Of a stretch of DNA of 64,000 nt, positions 18,881-27,548 are shown one piece after another. The notes beneath the pieces were generated by a model. That model did no database searches, had not been told where the DNA came from, and worked only from the letters and a program-made list of their open reading frames with translations. Both the position numbers and the translations under genes were made by a program. This DNA is from Vibrio sp. HDW18 (GTDB lineage Bacteria > Pseudomonadota > Gammaproteobacteria > Enterobacterales > Vibrionaceae). The stretch is from assembly GCF_011306175.1 (NCBI RefSeq), contig NZ_CP049913.1:1984001-2048000 (forward strand), in the 5' to 3' direction. Positions within the stretch are counted from its first letter, which is position 1, and every line of letters starts with the position of its first letter.

Positions 18881-20286
18881 TTGGCCAATTACTGCGCTAT
18901 GCACCAGTGCAAGTCTTCTCGGCGCTGAGCGTATTTTTGTTGATTGCTATTCAAACCCGTTTTCTGACTCCGGAAAATTATGGTTTGTTAGCGGTGAGTA
19001 TGGTGGTATTAGAACTGGTACGTGCTTTTACTACCCAATGGCTGAATACATCGATGTTACGCCTCTATCCGATCTACTCAGCTCAAGAACAGCAACAGTT
19101 AGTACAATCCATCTCTCTCACGGTATTGTTTGGCGGATTGGTTGGCTTTGTGGTGATCGCATTTGCTCTTTATGCCAACCAGCAGTTGAATGGAGCGCTA
19201 CTATCCATACTGTGCTTGCTTTTGTCCGTAAAATCGCTGTTTCAATACCAATTGGAATTAGCACGGTTAAATGAGCGCTTGAGTGCTTATCGTCAAGCCA
19301 TTTTGCTGCAATCTATTTCTGTGGTGGTACTTTCTTTAGGTTGGCTTGCCTATTCAGCGACGATTGAGTCGGCACTGCTATCTTTAACTTTAAGCTATGG
19401 CATTGGTGCATTGATCTTTGGGCTGCCTAGTCAACCGAAGTGGCATCGCCTGATGTTGCAGCGTTTGTTTGCCTATGGGATCCCGATCATGTTAGCTGGG
19501 GGGATCGGTGTGATCGGTGGGCGTATCGATCGGCTATTTATCGCTCATATTAGCGGTATGCAGCAAACTGGCATTTATGCAGCACAAGCGAACTTATTAG
19601 CAGGTGTTCTTGGGTTGGTGTTTATGGTGATTGCACTACCGCTTTATCCCAATTTAGCCAAAGTCAGTGCCGATCGCTCGGTGTTACAGCATCAGCATCA
19701 AACGTACCTTCATTTACTTTTGACGCTCACCGTACCTGCGGTGATCGGTTTGGGTTTATTGCAGCAACCACTGATTAAATTGTTATTAGGGGAGCAATAT
19801 ATGACTGGTTCACCAGCGCTATTTTGGGTACTTGCACTAGCCGTTTATACGATTAATTTTAAGGCACACTATTTAGAACACGGTTTACAGTTTTTATTGC
19901 AACCTGGCAAGTTACTGTGGATTTCGCTCATCGGATTAACCTGCAGCGTACTGCTTTTGCCGAGCATGTTGCATCGGTTCGGGATATTTGGTGCAGCATT
20001 AACATTACTGATGGTGAGTGTGCTACTGGCTTTGCTCGTTTTTTTATGCGCATGGCGTGCTGGGTATCGCTATTCGCTAGGTAGCGATGGCATTAAGGTG
20101 CTGATCGCAGCAGCAGTGATGGGCGGCTACTTATTCCAAATCCTCAAGCTTCCATTATCTATTAATCCATTGCTGGCATTGAGCGGTTATATCGTGTCGT
20201 CGATTGCTGTGTATGGCTTGAGCTTATGGCTGTTTAATCCATTTAAAGCTCGCCAGCGCTTGACCAATTGGTGGATAAGATCTTGA
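18877..20286 (+). CDS. vpsE: Wzx-type polysaccharide flippase VpsE
   Basis: 469 residues with about 12-14 predicted membrane helices in the MATE/PST arrangement. Such proteins flip the undecaprenyl-linked repeat unit to the periplasm. Conserved polar positions within helices are seen in GGIGVIGGRIDRLFI and GIYAAQANLL. Translation starts at TTG (18877), which overlaps the vpsD stop as TTGA; GAGAGG lies seven bases upstream. It pairs with the putative polymerase VpsF just downstream. Confidence 0.9.
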   Translation: MIGQLLRYAPVQVFSALSVFLLIAIQTRFLTPENYGLLAVSMVVLELVRAFTTQWLNTSMLRLYPIYSAQEQQQLVQSISLTVLFGGLVGFVVIAFALYANQQLNGALLSILCLLLSVKSLFQYQLELARLNERLSAYRQAILLQSISVVVLSLGWLAYSATIESALLSLTLSYGIGALIFGLPSQPKWHRLMLQRLFAYGIPIMLAGGIGVIGGRIDRLFIAHISGMQQTGIYAAQANLLAGVLGLVFMVIALPLYPNLAKVSADRSVLQHQHQTYLHLLLTLTVPAVIGLGLLQQPLIKLLLGEQYMTGSPALFWVLALAVYTINFKAHYLEHGLQFLLQPGKLLWISLIGLTCSVLLLPSMLHRFGIFGAALTLLMVSVLLALLVFLCAWRAGYRYSLGSDGIKVLIAAAVMGGYLFQILKLPLSINPLLALSGYIVSSIAVYGLSLWLFNPFKARQRLTNWWIRS

Positions 20287-21503
20287 GTGAAGACAATTTA
20301 AGCCGCTGGCTGGCGGTAATTATGGTCAGTGGATTTATTCTCGGTGCTTTTTTACTAGAGAATATTGGCATTAGCTATGTTGCTGAAGGTGGTCATCCGC
20401 TGACGAAAATTCATCTGTATTCCTATCTCACTATGCTGCTGGTGATGGTTTGCTTGGTTCGAGTTGGGGTGTTGGAGTTTTTGCGCCCATTACAGCAACT
20501 AGCTAAGCCATGGTGGGTGGCAATATTATCCATCTTGGCTGTCATGGGATATGGGTTTATGCGGTTTGGTACCTCAGGACTTGCGTACTTAATCGATACT
20601 TTATTCGTACCGTTATTGTTGCTTCCTCTATTGGTTCGGCTTTCGTTATCGGCTCGTGAGCAATTGCTCACACTATTAGCCCATTTATTACTGCTGAATG
20701 CCGCGATTGCAATTATCGAGTTGATGGTTGGGCAGAGCATTATTGCGGTTGAAATTGGCGGTTTTTCGGTGTTTCGCTCGACGGCGTTTTTAGCTCATCC
20801 TTTGAATAATGCTTTGATTACGGCAGCGTTAACCCCGCTATTGATGCGCTATAGCGCGATACCTAGCGTACTTTATGTGGCTTTTGCGATCTTAGCTCTG
20901 TTTGCTTTTGGCGGTCGATCTGCACTCGGTATTTTTCTGTTGGGTAATGTGTGGTTAGCGTTACCGAGTATGTGGGCTTTTATCACCCAAGGTGTGGCTT
21001 ATTCCAAATTGAAATTCGCTTATTTGCAGGCGCTGACTTATTGCTTGGTGATCGTAGTTAGTGTGATGCTGATTGTTACACCGATTGGTGAGCGAATTTT
21101 CTCTAAGTTATATCTCGATACGAGTGCTGAAGCGCGCTTGGATGTATTCATCTTGCTTGAACAGCTCTCTGTTTCGGAATGGCTATTTGGGGCAAGTCAT
21201 GGGCTACTGAATGATATTGCGTTTTATATTGGCATCAATGTAGTGGAAAACTACCTGATTGGCTGGATATTGAATTTTGGTATTTTTGGTTGCATAGCCC
21301 TATGGCTGGCCTCGTTTATTGTGCCTGTGAAGCTTGTTTGGCAGCAACCACTGGCCAACCAAATCAGCTTACTAAGCTTTGTACTGATTTCGATGACCAA
21401 TAATGCTTTAACCGTCAAAACACCAGCACTAATGCTGCTGGTTTTCACGTTGGCCTGTTGTTATCGAGGGCCTGAACGCTCTGTGGTGAAGCGAGTGCAA
21501 TAG
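20283..21503 (+). CDS. vpsF: Putative Wzy-type polysaccharide polymerase VpsF
   Basis: About 406 residues with roughly ten membrane helices and a longer periplasmic loop in the second half (GERIFSKLYLDTSAEARLDVFILLEQL), a layout typical of Wzy polymerases that join repeat units on the periplasmic side. Sequence identity in this group is always low, so the call leans on topology and on the neighbouring flippase. The start is uncertain: TTG at 20268, GTG at 20271 and TTG at 20283 are in frame. I chose 20283 because it overlaps the vpsE stop as TTGA, like other joints in this operon, and GGTGG lies upstream. Confidence 0.8.
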   Translation: MSEDNLSRWLAVIMVSGFILGAFLLENIGISYVAEGGHPLTKIHLYSYLTMLLVMVCLVRVGVLEFLRPLQQLAKPWWVAILSILAVMGYGFMRFGTSGLAYLIDTLFVPLLLLPLLVRLSLSAREQLLTLLAHLLLLNAAIAIIELMVGQSIIAVEIGGFSVFRSTAFLAHPLNNALITAALTPLLMRYSAIPSVLYVAFAILALFAFGGRSALGIFLLGNVWLALPSMWAFITQGVAYSKLKFAYLQALTYCLVIVVSVMLIVTPIGERIFSKLYLDTSAEARLDVFILLEQLSVSEWLFGASHGLLNDIAFYIGINVVENYLIGWILNFGIFGCIALWLASFIVPVKLVWQQPLANQISLLSFVLISMTNNALTVKTPALMLLVFTLACCYRGPERSVVKRVQ

Positions 21504-21513
21504 GAGGTTGATC

Positions 21514-21945
21514 ATGTTGCTATATAGAGTTGGGCATATTGCCTATCAGCATAAGGTCCCCCTTTTGCCGCAGTTGTGCAACGTTTTGATTCGTTTGATA
21601 CACAATTGTGCAATTTATAGCCAGTCCAAAATTGGCCGGGGTACCGTGTTTGGTTATGGCGGTATTGCGGTAGTGATCCATCGCCGCTGCGTGATCGGTA
21701 GTCAGTGTGTGATTGGTAGTAATGTCACCATTGGTGGTCGTTCTCGCTCTTACGGTGTTCCCGTGATTGGTGACCATGTCTACATTGCGACAGGTGCCAA
21801 AATACTCGGTGATATTCGCGTCGGTGATGGCGCTGTGATTGGTGCGAATGCAGTGGTACTGGCTGATGTGCCTGCGTACAGCGTCGTGGTCGGGATTCCC
21901 GCCAAAGTGATTAAAACCGGAATTAATCCAAAGGACTTTTACTAA
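21514..21945 (+). CDS. vpsG: Hexapeptide-repeat acetyltransferase VpsG
   Basis: 143 residues. The C-terminal two thirds are hexapeptide repeats of a left-handed beta-helix (IGSNVTIGG, IGDHVYIATGAKILGDIRVGDGAVIGANAVV) as in serine O-acetyltransferase-type enzymes, ending in VVVGIPAKVI. It probably O-acetylates a VPS sugar; V. cholerae VPS is reported to carry O-acetyl groups. A TTG at 21508 is in frame, but AGGAGG at 21502-21507 is placed six bases before the ATG at 21514. With vpsC reduced to a relic, this is the only acetyltransferase of the locus. Confidence 0.9.
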   Translation: MLLYRVGHIAYQHKVPLLPQLCNVLIRLIHNCAIYSQSKIGRGTVFGYGGIAVVIHRRCVIGSQCVIGSNVTIGGRSRSYGVPVIGDHVYIATGAKILGDIRVGDGAVIGANAVVLADVPAYSVVVGIPAKVIKTGINPKDFY

Positions 21946-23285
21946 TGTTTACCAGTTCATTCTATGTCAAAGCACCAATCTGGCTGCAAAACGTCATGCT
22001 TTCTGTGCGGGCGCTTTCACGCAAAATGGTTAGAGAAAACGGTGAGATGCGCGCGGTGTTGCAAGAGATCCAAGCTAACGAATTTTCACGGACTCATTTA
22101 GCCGATTATCAGCAGATTCAGCTACAAAAAACCTTGGCGAATGCTCGTAACCATGTGCCGTTTTATCAGGATTTAGATGTGCCTAATCTTGAGCTTGAGG
22201 TTTTCCCTTATCTGGATAAAACCCTATTACGCAGTGATCACGCACAGTTCATCTCACATAACAAACCTTCAGTGGTAGTACATGGGGCAACCAGTGGTAC
22301 CACAGGTACACCGTTGACTATCTTGCAAGACATGCAGTCGGTGATCCGTGAGCAAGCCTTTGTCGAAAGACAGTTGGCTTGGGCTGGCTATCGTAAAGGT
22401 GATAAACGTGCTTGGCTACGTGGAGATATGGTGGTGCCATTGAGCCAAAAGCAAGGCCCATTTTGGCGCTACTCGTGGTTTGAACAGATGATTGTTCTGT
22501 CATCATTCCATCTCACTGCACAAAGCATCCCGAGTTATCTGCAAGCCATGGTCAATTTTGGAGTAGAGATAATCCAAGCTTACCCGTCTTCGATTGCAGC
22601 TTTAGCTCGCTATTTAGAGGCGAAACAAAGTTACTACCCGGCCAAGCTCAAATCGATCATCACCTCTTCTGAATCCTTATCAGCAGAAGATAGACAAATT
22701 ATTGAAACGCGTTTTGGCTGCAAAGTGTTTGACTGGTACGGGCAATTTGAACGAGTTGCGGCGATTGGCCAGTGTGAGCACGGGCGCTACCACCTGTTAT
22801 CTGATTATTCGTATGTTGAATTACTGCCGGCGGGAGAAGGTCGCTATGAACTGGTGGGGACTAATTTTAACAACCACTATTTTCCATTGATCCGTTATAA
22901 AACCGGTGATCATGTTTATTTAGATAAACATGATAGTTGCCCTTGTGGCCGCGTGTTTCCTGTTATTCAACGTATTGATGGACGAATTGGCGACTATCTG
23001 TTGGGGGAAGATGGACAAAAAGTGCATATCCTTAATCATATTCCCAAAGGGGTCGCAGGGGTTATTGCTTGCCAATTTGTACAACATCAACGGCAACATA
23101 TTGTGGTGAAAGTTGTTGCTGAAGCTGAGCAATTTAATCTGGAACAGCAACGGAAATTAATCAGCAATACTCAAACACGGTTAGGTAGTTCAATTAAGGT
23201 TACGGTTGATATGGTTACCGAGCTTGAGCGCAGTGCCAACGGTAAAATTCGCCAAGCCATTTGTACCATTAAGGATGTGCCGTGA
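21945..23285 (+). CDS. vpsH: CapK/phenylacetate-CoA ligase-like adenylating enzyme VpsH
   Basis: 446 residues of the ANL (adenylate-forming) superfamily. The phosphate-binding loop is ATSGTTGTPL near residue 112, SSESLS and DWYGQFE follow, and the TGD motif with RIDGRIGD closes the N-terminal domain. Members such as CapK occur in many capsule clusters with unknown substrates. VPS of V. cholerae is reported to contain a glycine amide on a uronic acid, so an enzyme that activates a carboxyl group is a reasonable candidate for that step; this is inference. It is coupled to vpsG (TAATG) and to vpsI (GTGA). Confidence 0.87.
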   Translation: MFTSSFYVKAPIWLQNVMLSVRALSRKMVRENGEMRAVLQEIQANEFSRTHLADYQQIQLQKTLANARNHVPFYQDLDVPNLELEVFPYLDKTLLRSDHAQFISHNKPSVVVHGATSGTTGTPLTILQDMQSVIREQAFVERQLAWAGYRKGDKRAWLRGDMVVPLSQKQGPFWRYSWFEQMIVLSSFHLTAQSIPSYLQAMVNFGVEIIQAYPSSIAALARYLEAKQSYYPAKLKSIITSSESLSAEDRQIIETRFGCKVFDWYGQFERVAAIGQCEHGRYHLLSDYSYVELLPAGEGRYELVGTNFNNHYFPLIRYKTGDHVYLDKHDSCPCGRVFPVIQRIDGRIGDYLLGEDGQKVHILNHIPKGVAGVIACQFVQHQRQHIVVKVVAEAEQFNLEQQRKLISNTQTRLGSSIKVTVDMVTELERSANGKIRQAICTIKDVP

Positions 23286-24358
23286 GAAAAGCGATCAATC
23301 TAATGGTGTCCACCGACCATAAAGGGCTGGGTGGGGTAGCAACGGTGGTGTCAACCTATGCCAATTGCGGTTTTTTAGATGCCAATCAAATCAAATTGAT
23401 TACCTCCCATTCGAGCTTAGATCAAGCAAACAAATGGCGCATGCTATTGCGTTTTATGTTTGCTCTCTGCCAATTGCTTTACTGTTTTATTGTTTACCGA
23501 GTTGGGGTCGTGCATATCCATATGTCTTCCCGTGGCAGTTATTGGCGTAAAGCGATTATCGTACGTTTGGCTAAGCGCTTAGGTGGCAAAGTGATTTTGC
23601 ATTTACATGGTGCGGAGTTTCGTGATTTCTATCGAGATGAGTGTAATGTAGTTTTGAAAAAGAATATTAAAAAAACTTTTGCGCTAGCCGATCATGTGTT
23701 GGTGCTATCAACTCAGTGGTTGAGCTGGGTACAACAAACTTTCGGCCGTTTCCAAGGGGTTTCTGTTCTGTATAACGCTGTCCCCAGTTTGGATTTAGAT
23801 CGCCAACTCGCCGAGCTCGGTAGTATTGCTTTTCTTGGTCGTTTAGGTGCGCGTAAAGGGGTTGGTGATTTGATCCAAGCGTTTGCCCTAGTAAAACAGC
23901 GTTGTCCGAACGCACAGCTTTTTTTAGCCGGTGATGGCGATCTTAACACTTATCAAACGCTCGCTGAGCAGTTAGGGGTAGCCAACGCGGTGCATTGTCT
24001 CGGCTGGATCTCCGGCCAAGCGAAGCTCAATTTACTGAGTAAAACCGATATTTATTGTTTACCGAGTTATAACGAAGGTTTTCCGATGGGAGTGATCGAA
24101 GCGATGTCAGCTGGGATTGCGGTTGTTGCCAGTCGAGCGGGCGGGATCCCCGATGCGATTACCGATGGTGACCAAGGCCGCTTAGTGAATGCTGGCGATG
24201 TGGCAGGACTGGCTCTGGCACTGGGTGATCTGATTGAGAATAGAATAGAAAATCAACGTGTTGCTGCCGAAGGTAAGCAAAAGTTTAGCGAAAACTTCTC
24301 ATTGCAGGCAGTTATCCCACAGTTACAAACTCTTTACGATGAGCTTTTAACATCATGA
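23282..24358 (+). CDS. vpsI: Family 4-type glycosyltransferase VpsI
   Basis: 358 residues, GT-B fold. The N-terminal domain has GLGGVATVVSTY and the acceptor-side HLHGAEFRDFYRDE. The donor domain shows LGRLGARKGVGDLIQAF, PNAQLFLAGDGDL and the EX7E motif NEGFPMGVIEAMSAG. It adds one sugar of the VPS repeat; which one is unknown. Start is GTG (23282) overlapping the vpsH stop by four bases, and its own stop overlaps vpsJ (ATGA). Confidence 0.9.
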   Translation: MRKAINLMVSTDHKGLGGVATVVSTYANCGFLDANQIKLITSHSSLDQANKWRMLLRFMFALCQLLYCFIVYRVGVVHIHMSSRGSYWRKAIIVRLAKRLGGKVILHLHGAEFRDFYRDECNVVLKKNIKKTFALADHVLVLSTQWLSWVQQTFGRFQGVSVLYNAVPSLDLDRQLAELGSIAFLGRLGARKGVGDLIQAFALVKQRCPNAQLFLAGDGDLNTYQTLAEQLGVANAVHCLGWISGQAKLNLLSKTDIYCLPSYNEGFPMGVIEAMSAGIAVVASRAGGIPDAITDGDQGRLVNAGDVAGLALALGDLIENRIENQRVAAEGKQKFSENFSLQAVIPQLQTLYDELLTS

Positions 24359-25527
24359 AATTATCCACGATTAGTCACATTAGCCAAGTTTTACTTGACC
24401 AAGCTCGAGCGGAACAGTTTGCCGGCTATGATCCATTTGATGGCCTGAACTCAAGCTGGTTTGATTGGTTACCGGTAGGTAAAGATTCGCTCTTTGGATT
24501 GGCTTGGATCCAGCTATTCAAGCGCTCGCCGTTTAATCTTCGCCCATGGTTTGGCGTGCCTAAAGCACGTAATCCTAAAGGGGTGGCTCTATTTATCCTT
24601 GGCTTGATTGAACACTACCAAGTGACCTCAGATCCGGCGTTATTAACGGAGGCCGAGCGACTTGCCGAATGGCTGATTAGCCAACGTTGTGATCAAAATA
24701 CCTGGCATGGTGCCTGTTGGGGATATCATTTTGACTGGAAAGCGCGCGCGTTTTTTGTGCCTAAAGGCAAGCCTAATGTGATCACCACTGTTTATGTCTG
24801 CCGTGCCTTACATCGGTTAGGAAGTATTACTGGTCGTAGCGATTGGGTTGCACTAGCGCTCAGCAGTGGTGAGTTTATTACTCAACATTTATTGACGCAA
24901 AATGAGTGGGGTGAATTTTTTGCTTATATCCCCGGAGAAAGCGCATTTGTGCACAATGCCAGTTTATGGGCAGCGGCGTGGCTCGCAGTAGTCGGTAGTG
25001 AAACCGGGCGAGCGGAATACCGCCAGCTTGCGTTACGTATTGCACGTAACAGTGCGCAAGCTCAGGCTAGCGATGGTAGCTGGGCTTATGGCACGCGTCA
25101 TCACCATCAATTTATTGATGGCTTTCATACCGGCTATAACCTCGAAGCGTTGCATCTTTTGCGTAGTGTATTAGTGACCAGAGAATTTGATGCCGTGATT
25201 GCCCAGGGGTTAGCGTTTTATCGACAACACCTGTTGGCGGAAGATGGTACCGCTAAGTATTACCATAACAACCCTTATCCACTTGACCCGCATTCGGTTG
25301 CACAAGCGATTATCACGTTGTTGACCATCGGTGATGGTGAGAGTGATATTGTTTTGGTTGAGCGCACTATCCAGCGTGCGGTAGCCACATTGTATCTACC
25401 TGATCGAGGTCAGTTTGTTTATCAGCGTAACCGACATTCAGTGAATCGCATTCACTACACGCGTTGGACTCAAGCATGGATGTATTTGGCATTACGCTTG
25501 TCTTTAACTCACAGTAACAAGGAGTAG
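24355..25527 (+). CDS. vpsJ: VpsJ, soluble alpha/alpha-barrel protein of exopolysaccharide synthesis
   Basis: 390 residues without a signal peptide or clear membrane helix. The chain is a series of helical hairpins (LFILGLIEHYQVT, VYVCRALHRLGS, LWAAAWLAVVG, YNLEALHLLRSVL, SVAQAIITLLTI, QAWMYLALRLSL), as in (alpha/alpha)6 toroids of glycoside hydrolases and uronyl epimerases. Conserved-looking patches rich in aromatic and basic residues lie between hairpins: CWGYHFDWKAR, YGTRHHHQFIDGFHTGYN, KYYHNNPYPLDPHS. The function is not known. A C5-epimerase acting on the ManNAcA unit is one idea, because VPS is reported to contain a guluronic-type sugar. It overlaps vpsI and lies 4 bp before vpsK. Confidence 0.85.
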   Translation: MKLSTISHISQVLLDQARAEQFAGYDPFDGLNSSWFDWLPVGKDSLFGLAWIQLFKRSPFNLRPWFGVPKARNPKGVALFILGLIEHYQVTSDPALLTEAERLAEWLISQRCDQNTWHGACWGYHFDWKARAFFVPKGKPNVITTVYVCRALHRLGSITGRSDWVALALSSGEFITQHLLTQNEWGEFFAYIPGESAFVHNASLWAAAWLAVVGSETGRAEYRQLALRIARNSAQAQASDGSWAYGTRHHHQFIDGFHTGYNLEALHLLRSVLVTREFDAVIAQGLAFYRQHLLAEDGTAKYYHNNPYPLDPHSVAQAIITLLTIGDGESDIVLVERTIQRAVATLYLPDRGQFVYQRNRHSVNRIHYTRWTQAWMYLALRLSLTHSNKE

Positions 25528-25531
25528 CAAA

Positions 25532-26263
25532 TTGAAACGTATAAATATGCTTGGTAGCCCAATGGATGTGGCTTCAATGGCGGAAACCGTTGCGCTGATC
25601 CGTGAACGTATTTTGCGCCACGAGTTTACACAGCATGTTGTGGTCAATGTCGCGAAATTAGTCAACATGCGCAAGGATCAGCAATTAGCTCAATCTGTCA
25701 CCGAGTGTGATTTGATCAATATCGATGGTATGGGCGTGGTCTGGGGCGCGCGTTTTCTTGGTCACACGGTACCTGAACGAGTCGCAGGTGTTGATTTATT
25801 CTTAGAGCTCAATGCGATGGCTGAAAATGAACAGCTTGCGGTATTTTATTTGGGTGCAAAACCGGAGATTGTGGCAAAAACTGCGGCGGTTATGCAGGAG
25901 AAGCATCCTCAATTAACTATCGCCGGATACCATCACGGCTATTTTTGGGATGATGAACAAGCGATCGTTGAGAAAATTAGTCAATCAGGCGCACAGCTGC
26001 TGTTTGTCGCGATTACCTCTCCGAAAAAAGAAAATTTTATCAACCGCTGGAAAGATAAGTTAGGCGTTTCTTTTGTCATGGGCGTTGGGGGCACATTTGA
26101 TGTGGTGGCCGGACATGTATCTCGTGCGCCTTTGTGGATGCAAAAAGGAGGCTTAGAATGGTTTTATCGCGTATTACAAGAGCCTAGAAGAATGTGGAAG
26201 CGTTATTTATTGACGAATAGTCAATATATTTGGATGCTGCTGGTTGAAAAGTTTACCATTTAA
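25532..26263 (+). CDS. vpsK: WecG/TagA-type glycosyltransferase VpsK
   Basis: 243 residues of family GT26, which transfers N-acetylmannosamine or its uronic acid to a lipid-linked acceptor. The family motifs are VVNVAKLVNM, INIDGMGVVWGAR with the key Asp, VFYLGAKPE, FVAITSPKKE and VGVGGTFDVVAG. With VpsA and VpsB supplying UDP-ManNAcA, VpsK probably adds the uronic acid. Translation starts at TTG (25532), with AAGGAG seven bases upstream. It is the last gene of cluster I. Confidence 0.92.
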   Translation: MKRINMLGSPMDVASMAETVALIRERILRHEFTQHVVVNVAKLVNMRKDQQLAQSVTECDLINIDGMGVVWGARFLGHTVPERVAGVDLFLELNAMAENEQLAVFYLGAKPEIVAKTAAVMQEKHPQLTIAGYHHGYFWDDEQAIVEKISQSGAQLLFVAITSPKKENFINRWKDKLGVSFVMGVGGTFDVVAGHVSRAPLWMQKGGLEWFYRVLQEPRRMWKRYLLTNSQYIWMLLVEKFTI

Positions 26264-26560
26264 AAAGAAAAAATAATCCCTTTGTTTATTTGTTCTTTTT
26301 TATTTTAATTATTTTGAATGACAATTAAGTAATCAGTTATGAAGTCTAGTAGTGTAAGTTTGTCTTATTTTCGATAAGCGTAAATGCTTTTATCAAACTG
26401 GCGTGTTTTTATTATGATTTACCTTTAATATTGACATTGGCTTGATACCAAAATGACACATTGATGCACATTAAGATGTTGCTCTTGGTTGCTCATTGAT
26501 GGCAGATAATACGCTGGGTACAGGCCTAACCATTTACTTTTACAAGGAAAGGTAAACAAT
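26264..26560 (+). promoter_or_regulatory. AT-rich gap between vpsK and rbmA
   Basis: 297 bp without a gene. It is strongly AT-rich with T-runs directly after vpsK. It ends in AAGGAAAGG before the rbmA start, a good ribosome site. It should hold the rbmA promoter. I could not assign a convincing -10/-35 pair or VpsR/VpsT sites. Confidence 0.4.
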
Positions 26561-27343
26561 ATGAAAATCCGTCGAACTTATCTAGCTGCATGTTGTGCAT
26601 TGTTATTTTCATCAGCTTCTTTTGCCGATGAAACTTGTAGTATTACTCCTGAGGTAACATTAAATCAGAATCAACTACCTAGTGAAGGTGGCTATATATC
26701 CACACAGTTGTCAATTGCTAATGAAGATTGTGGTAGCGTAAAATTTAAATATTGGCTTTCAGTGACTGGTCCTGATGGCCTTTATTTTCCTGCTAAAGCG
26801 GTAGTTGGGGGAGATACCTCACCAATCGAGTCAGAGCAAGGTCTACGTGAAGGAAGTAACTTAAATATTACTCGTGGTATTTGGGTTCCAGAATATATGA
26901 GAGATGGTAAATATACCGTTTCTTTACAGGTTGTAACCCAAGACGGTAAGATCTTTAATAGTGATGAAGATTTTGCCAAAGGGGTCGATTTTAATAGCTT
27001 GCCCGCAATTGATGGTGTCACACTTGAAGTGACCAACCAGCTAGATATTAAAAATGTAGCGAGTACTGGTGGTTATGTGCCATTTTCAATTAATGTTGAA
27101 AATGGACGCGATACTCAAGCTAAAGTGGAATTCTGGATGAGCGCCATTGGCCCTCATGGCTTGGTTATTCCTGTTCATGCTCGAGAAAAGTGGACGATCG
27201 CTTCCGGAGCTGACTATTCTAAAGTAAGAGGTTTTTGGTTCGAAGAAGGTTATCCTGCGGGGTATTATGTTATTAAGACTGAAATGGTAGATTTGGAGTC
27301 TGGTGCAAAAACAGAATCACTGCTATTGGTCATTAAGGACTAA
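26561..27343 (+). CDS. rbmA: Biofilm matrix scaffold protein RbmA
   Basis: 260 residues with a signal peptide (about 1-22, cut after SASFA). The mature protein is two tandem fibronectin type III-like domains, visible as paired segments: GGYISTQLSIANEDCGSVKF and KFKYWLSVTGPDGLYFPA in domain 1, GGYVPFSINVENG and EFWMSAIGPHGLVIPVHARE in domain 2. This is the RbmA pattern as I recall it from V. cholerae, where the secreted dimer binds VPS and holds daughter cells together. Two cysteines (CSITPE and EDCGS) may form a disulfide in domain 1. It is transcribed on its own between the two vps clusters and ends at a strong hairpin. The base composition is AT-rich. Confidence 0.93.
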   Translation: MKIRRTYLAACCALLFSSASFADETCSITPEVTLNQNQLPSEGGYISTQLSIANEDCGSVKFKYWLSVTGPDGLYFPAKAVVGGDTSPIESEQGLREGSNLNITRGIWVPEYMRDGKYTVSLQVVTQDGKIFNSDEDFAKGVDFNSLPAIDGVTLEVTNQLDIKNVASTGGYVPFSINVENGRDTQAKVEFWMSAIGPHGLVIPVHAREKWTIASGADYSKVRGFWFEEGYPAGYYVIKTEMVDLESGAKTESLLLVIKD

Positions 27344-27367
27344 TCTTCCGATCTGCGATGTTACTGA

Positions 27368-27403
27368 AACTGAGGCATATATAAAAGATGCCTCAGTTAT
27401 TTT
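27368..27403 (+). terminator. Rho-independent terminator of rbmA
   Basis: An 11-bp stem AACTGAGGCAT / ATGCCTCAGTT with a 9-nt loop is followed by a T-rich run. It starts 25 bp after the rbmA stop. Confidence 0.82.
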
Positions 27404-27410
27404 ATCTGGT

Positions 27411-27547
27411 TATACCCTTCCTACTTGAAGCTGCAGCGGTGTTGGCGACGTTCGTTCACCCCAATCACCCCAATCACATAGTTTGCCTATGCTCATGGGG
27501 ACTCACTCACTTGCCGCCTACCTGCAACTCCAAGTTGTTTGGGTATA
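27411..27547. repeat. ERIC-like intergenic repeat, copy 1 (between rbmA and rbmB)
   Basis: 137 bp bounded by TATACCC and GGGTATA. The interior has the ERIC-type core CTCATGGGGACTCACTC and ACTTGAAGCTGC, and the whole can fold into a long hairpin. Two more copies are at 35146 and 44940. This copy carries a tandem duplication of CACCCCAAT, which makes it longer than copy 2. Its right end is one base before the rbmB stop codon. Confidence 0.85.
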
Positions 27548-27548
27548 T

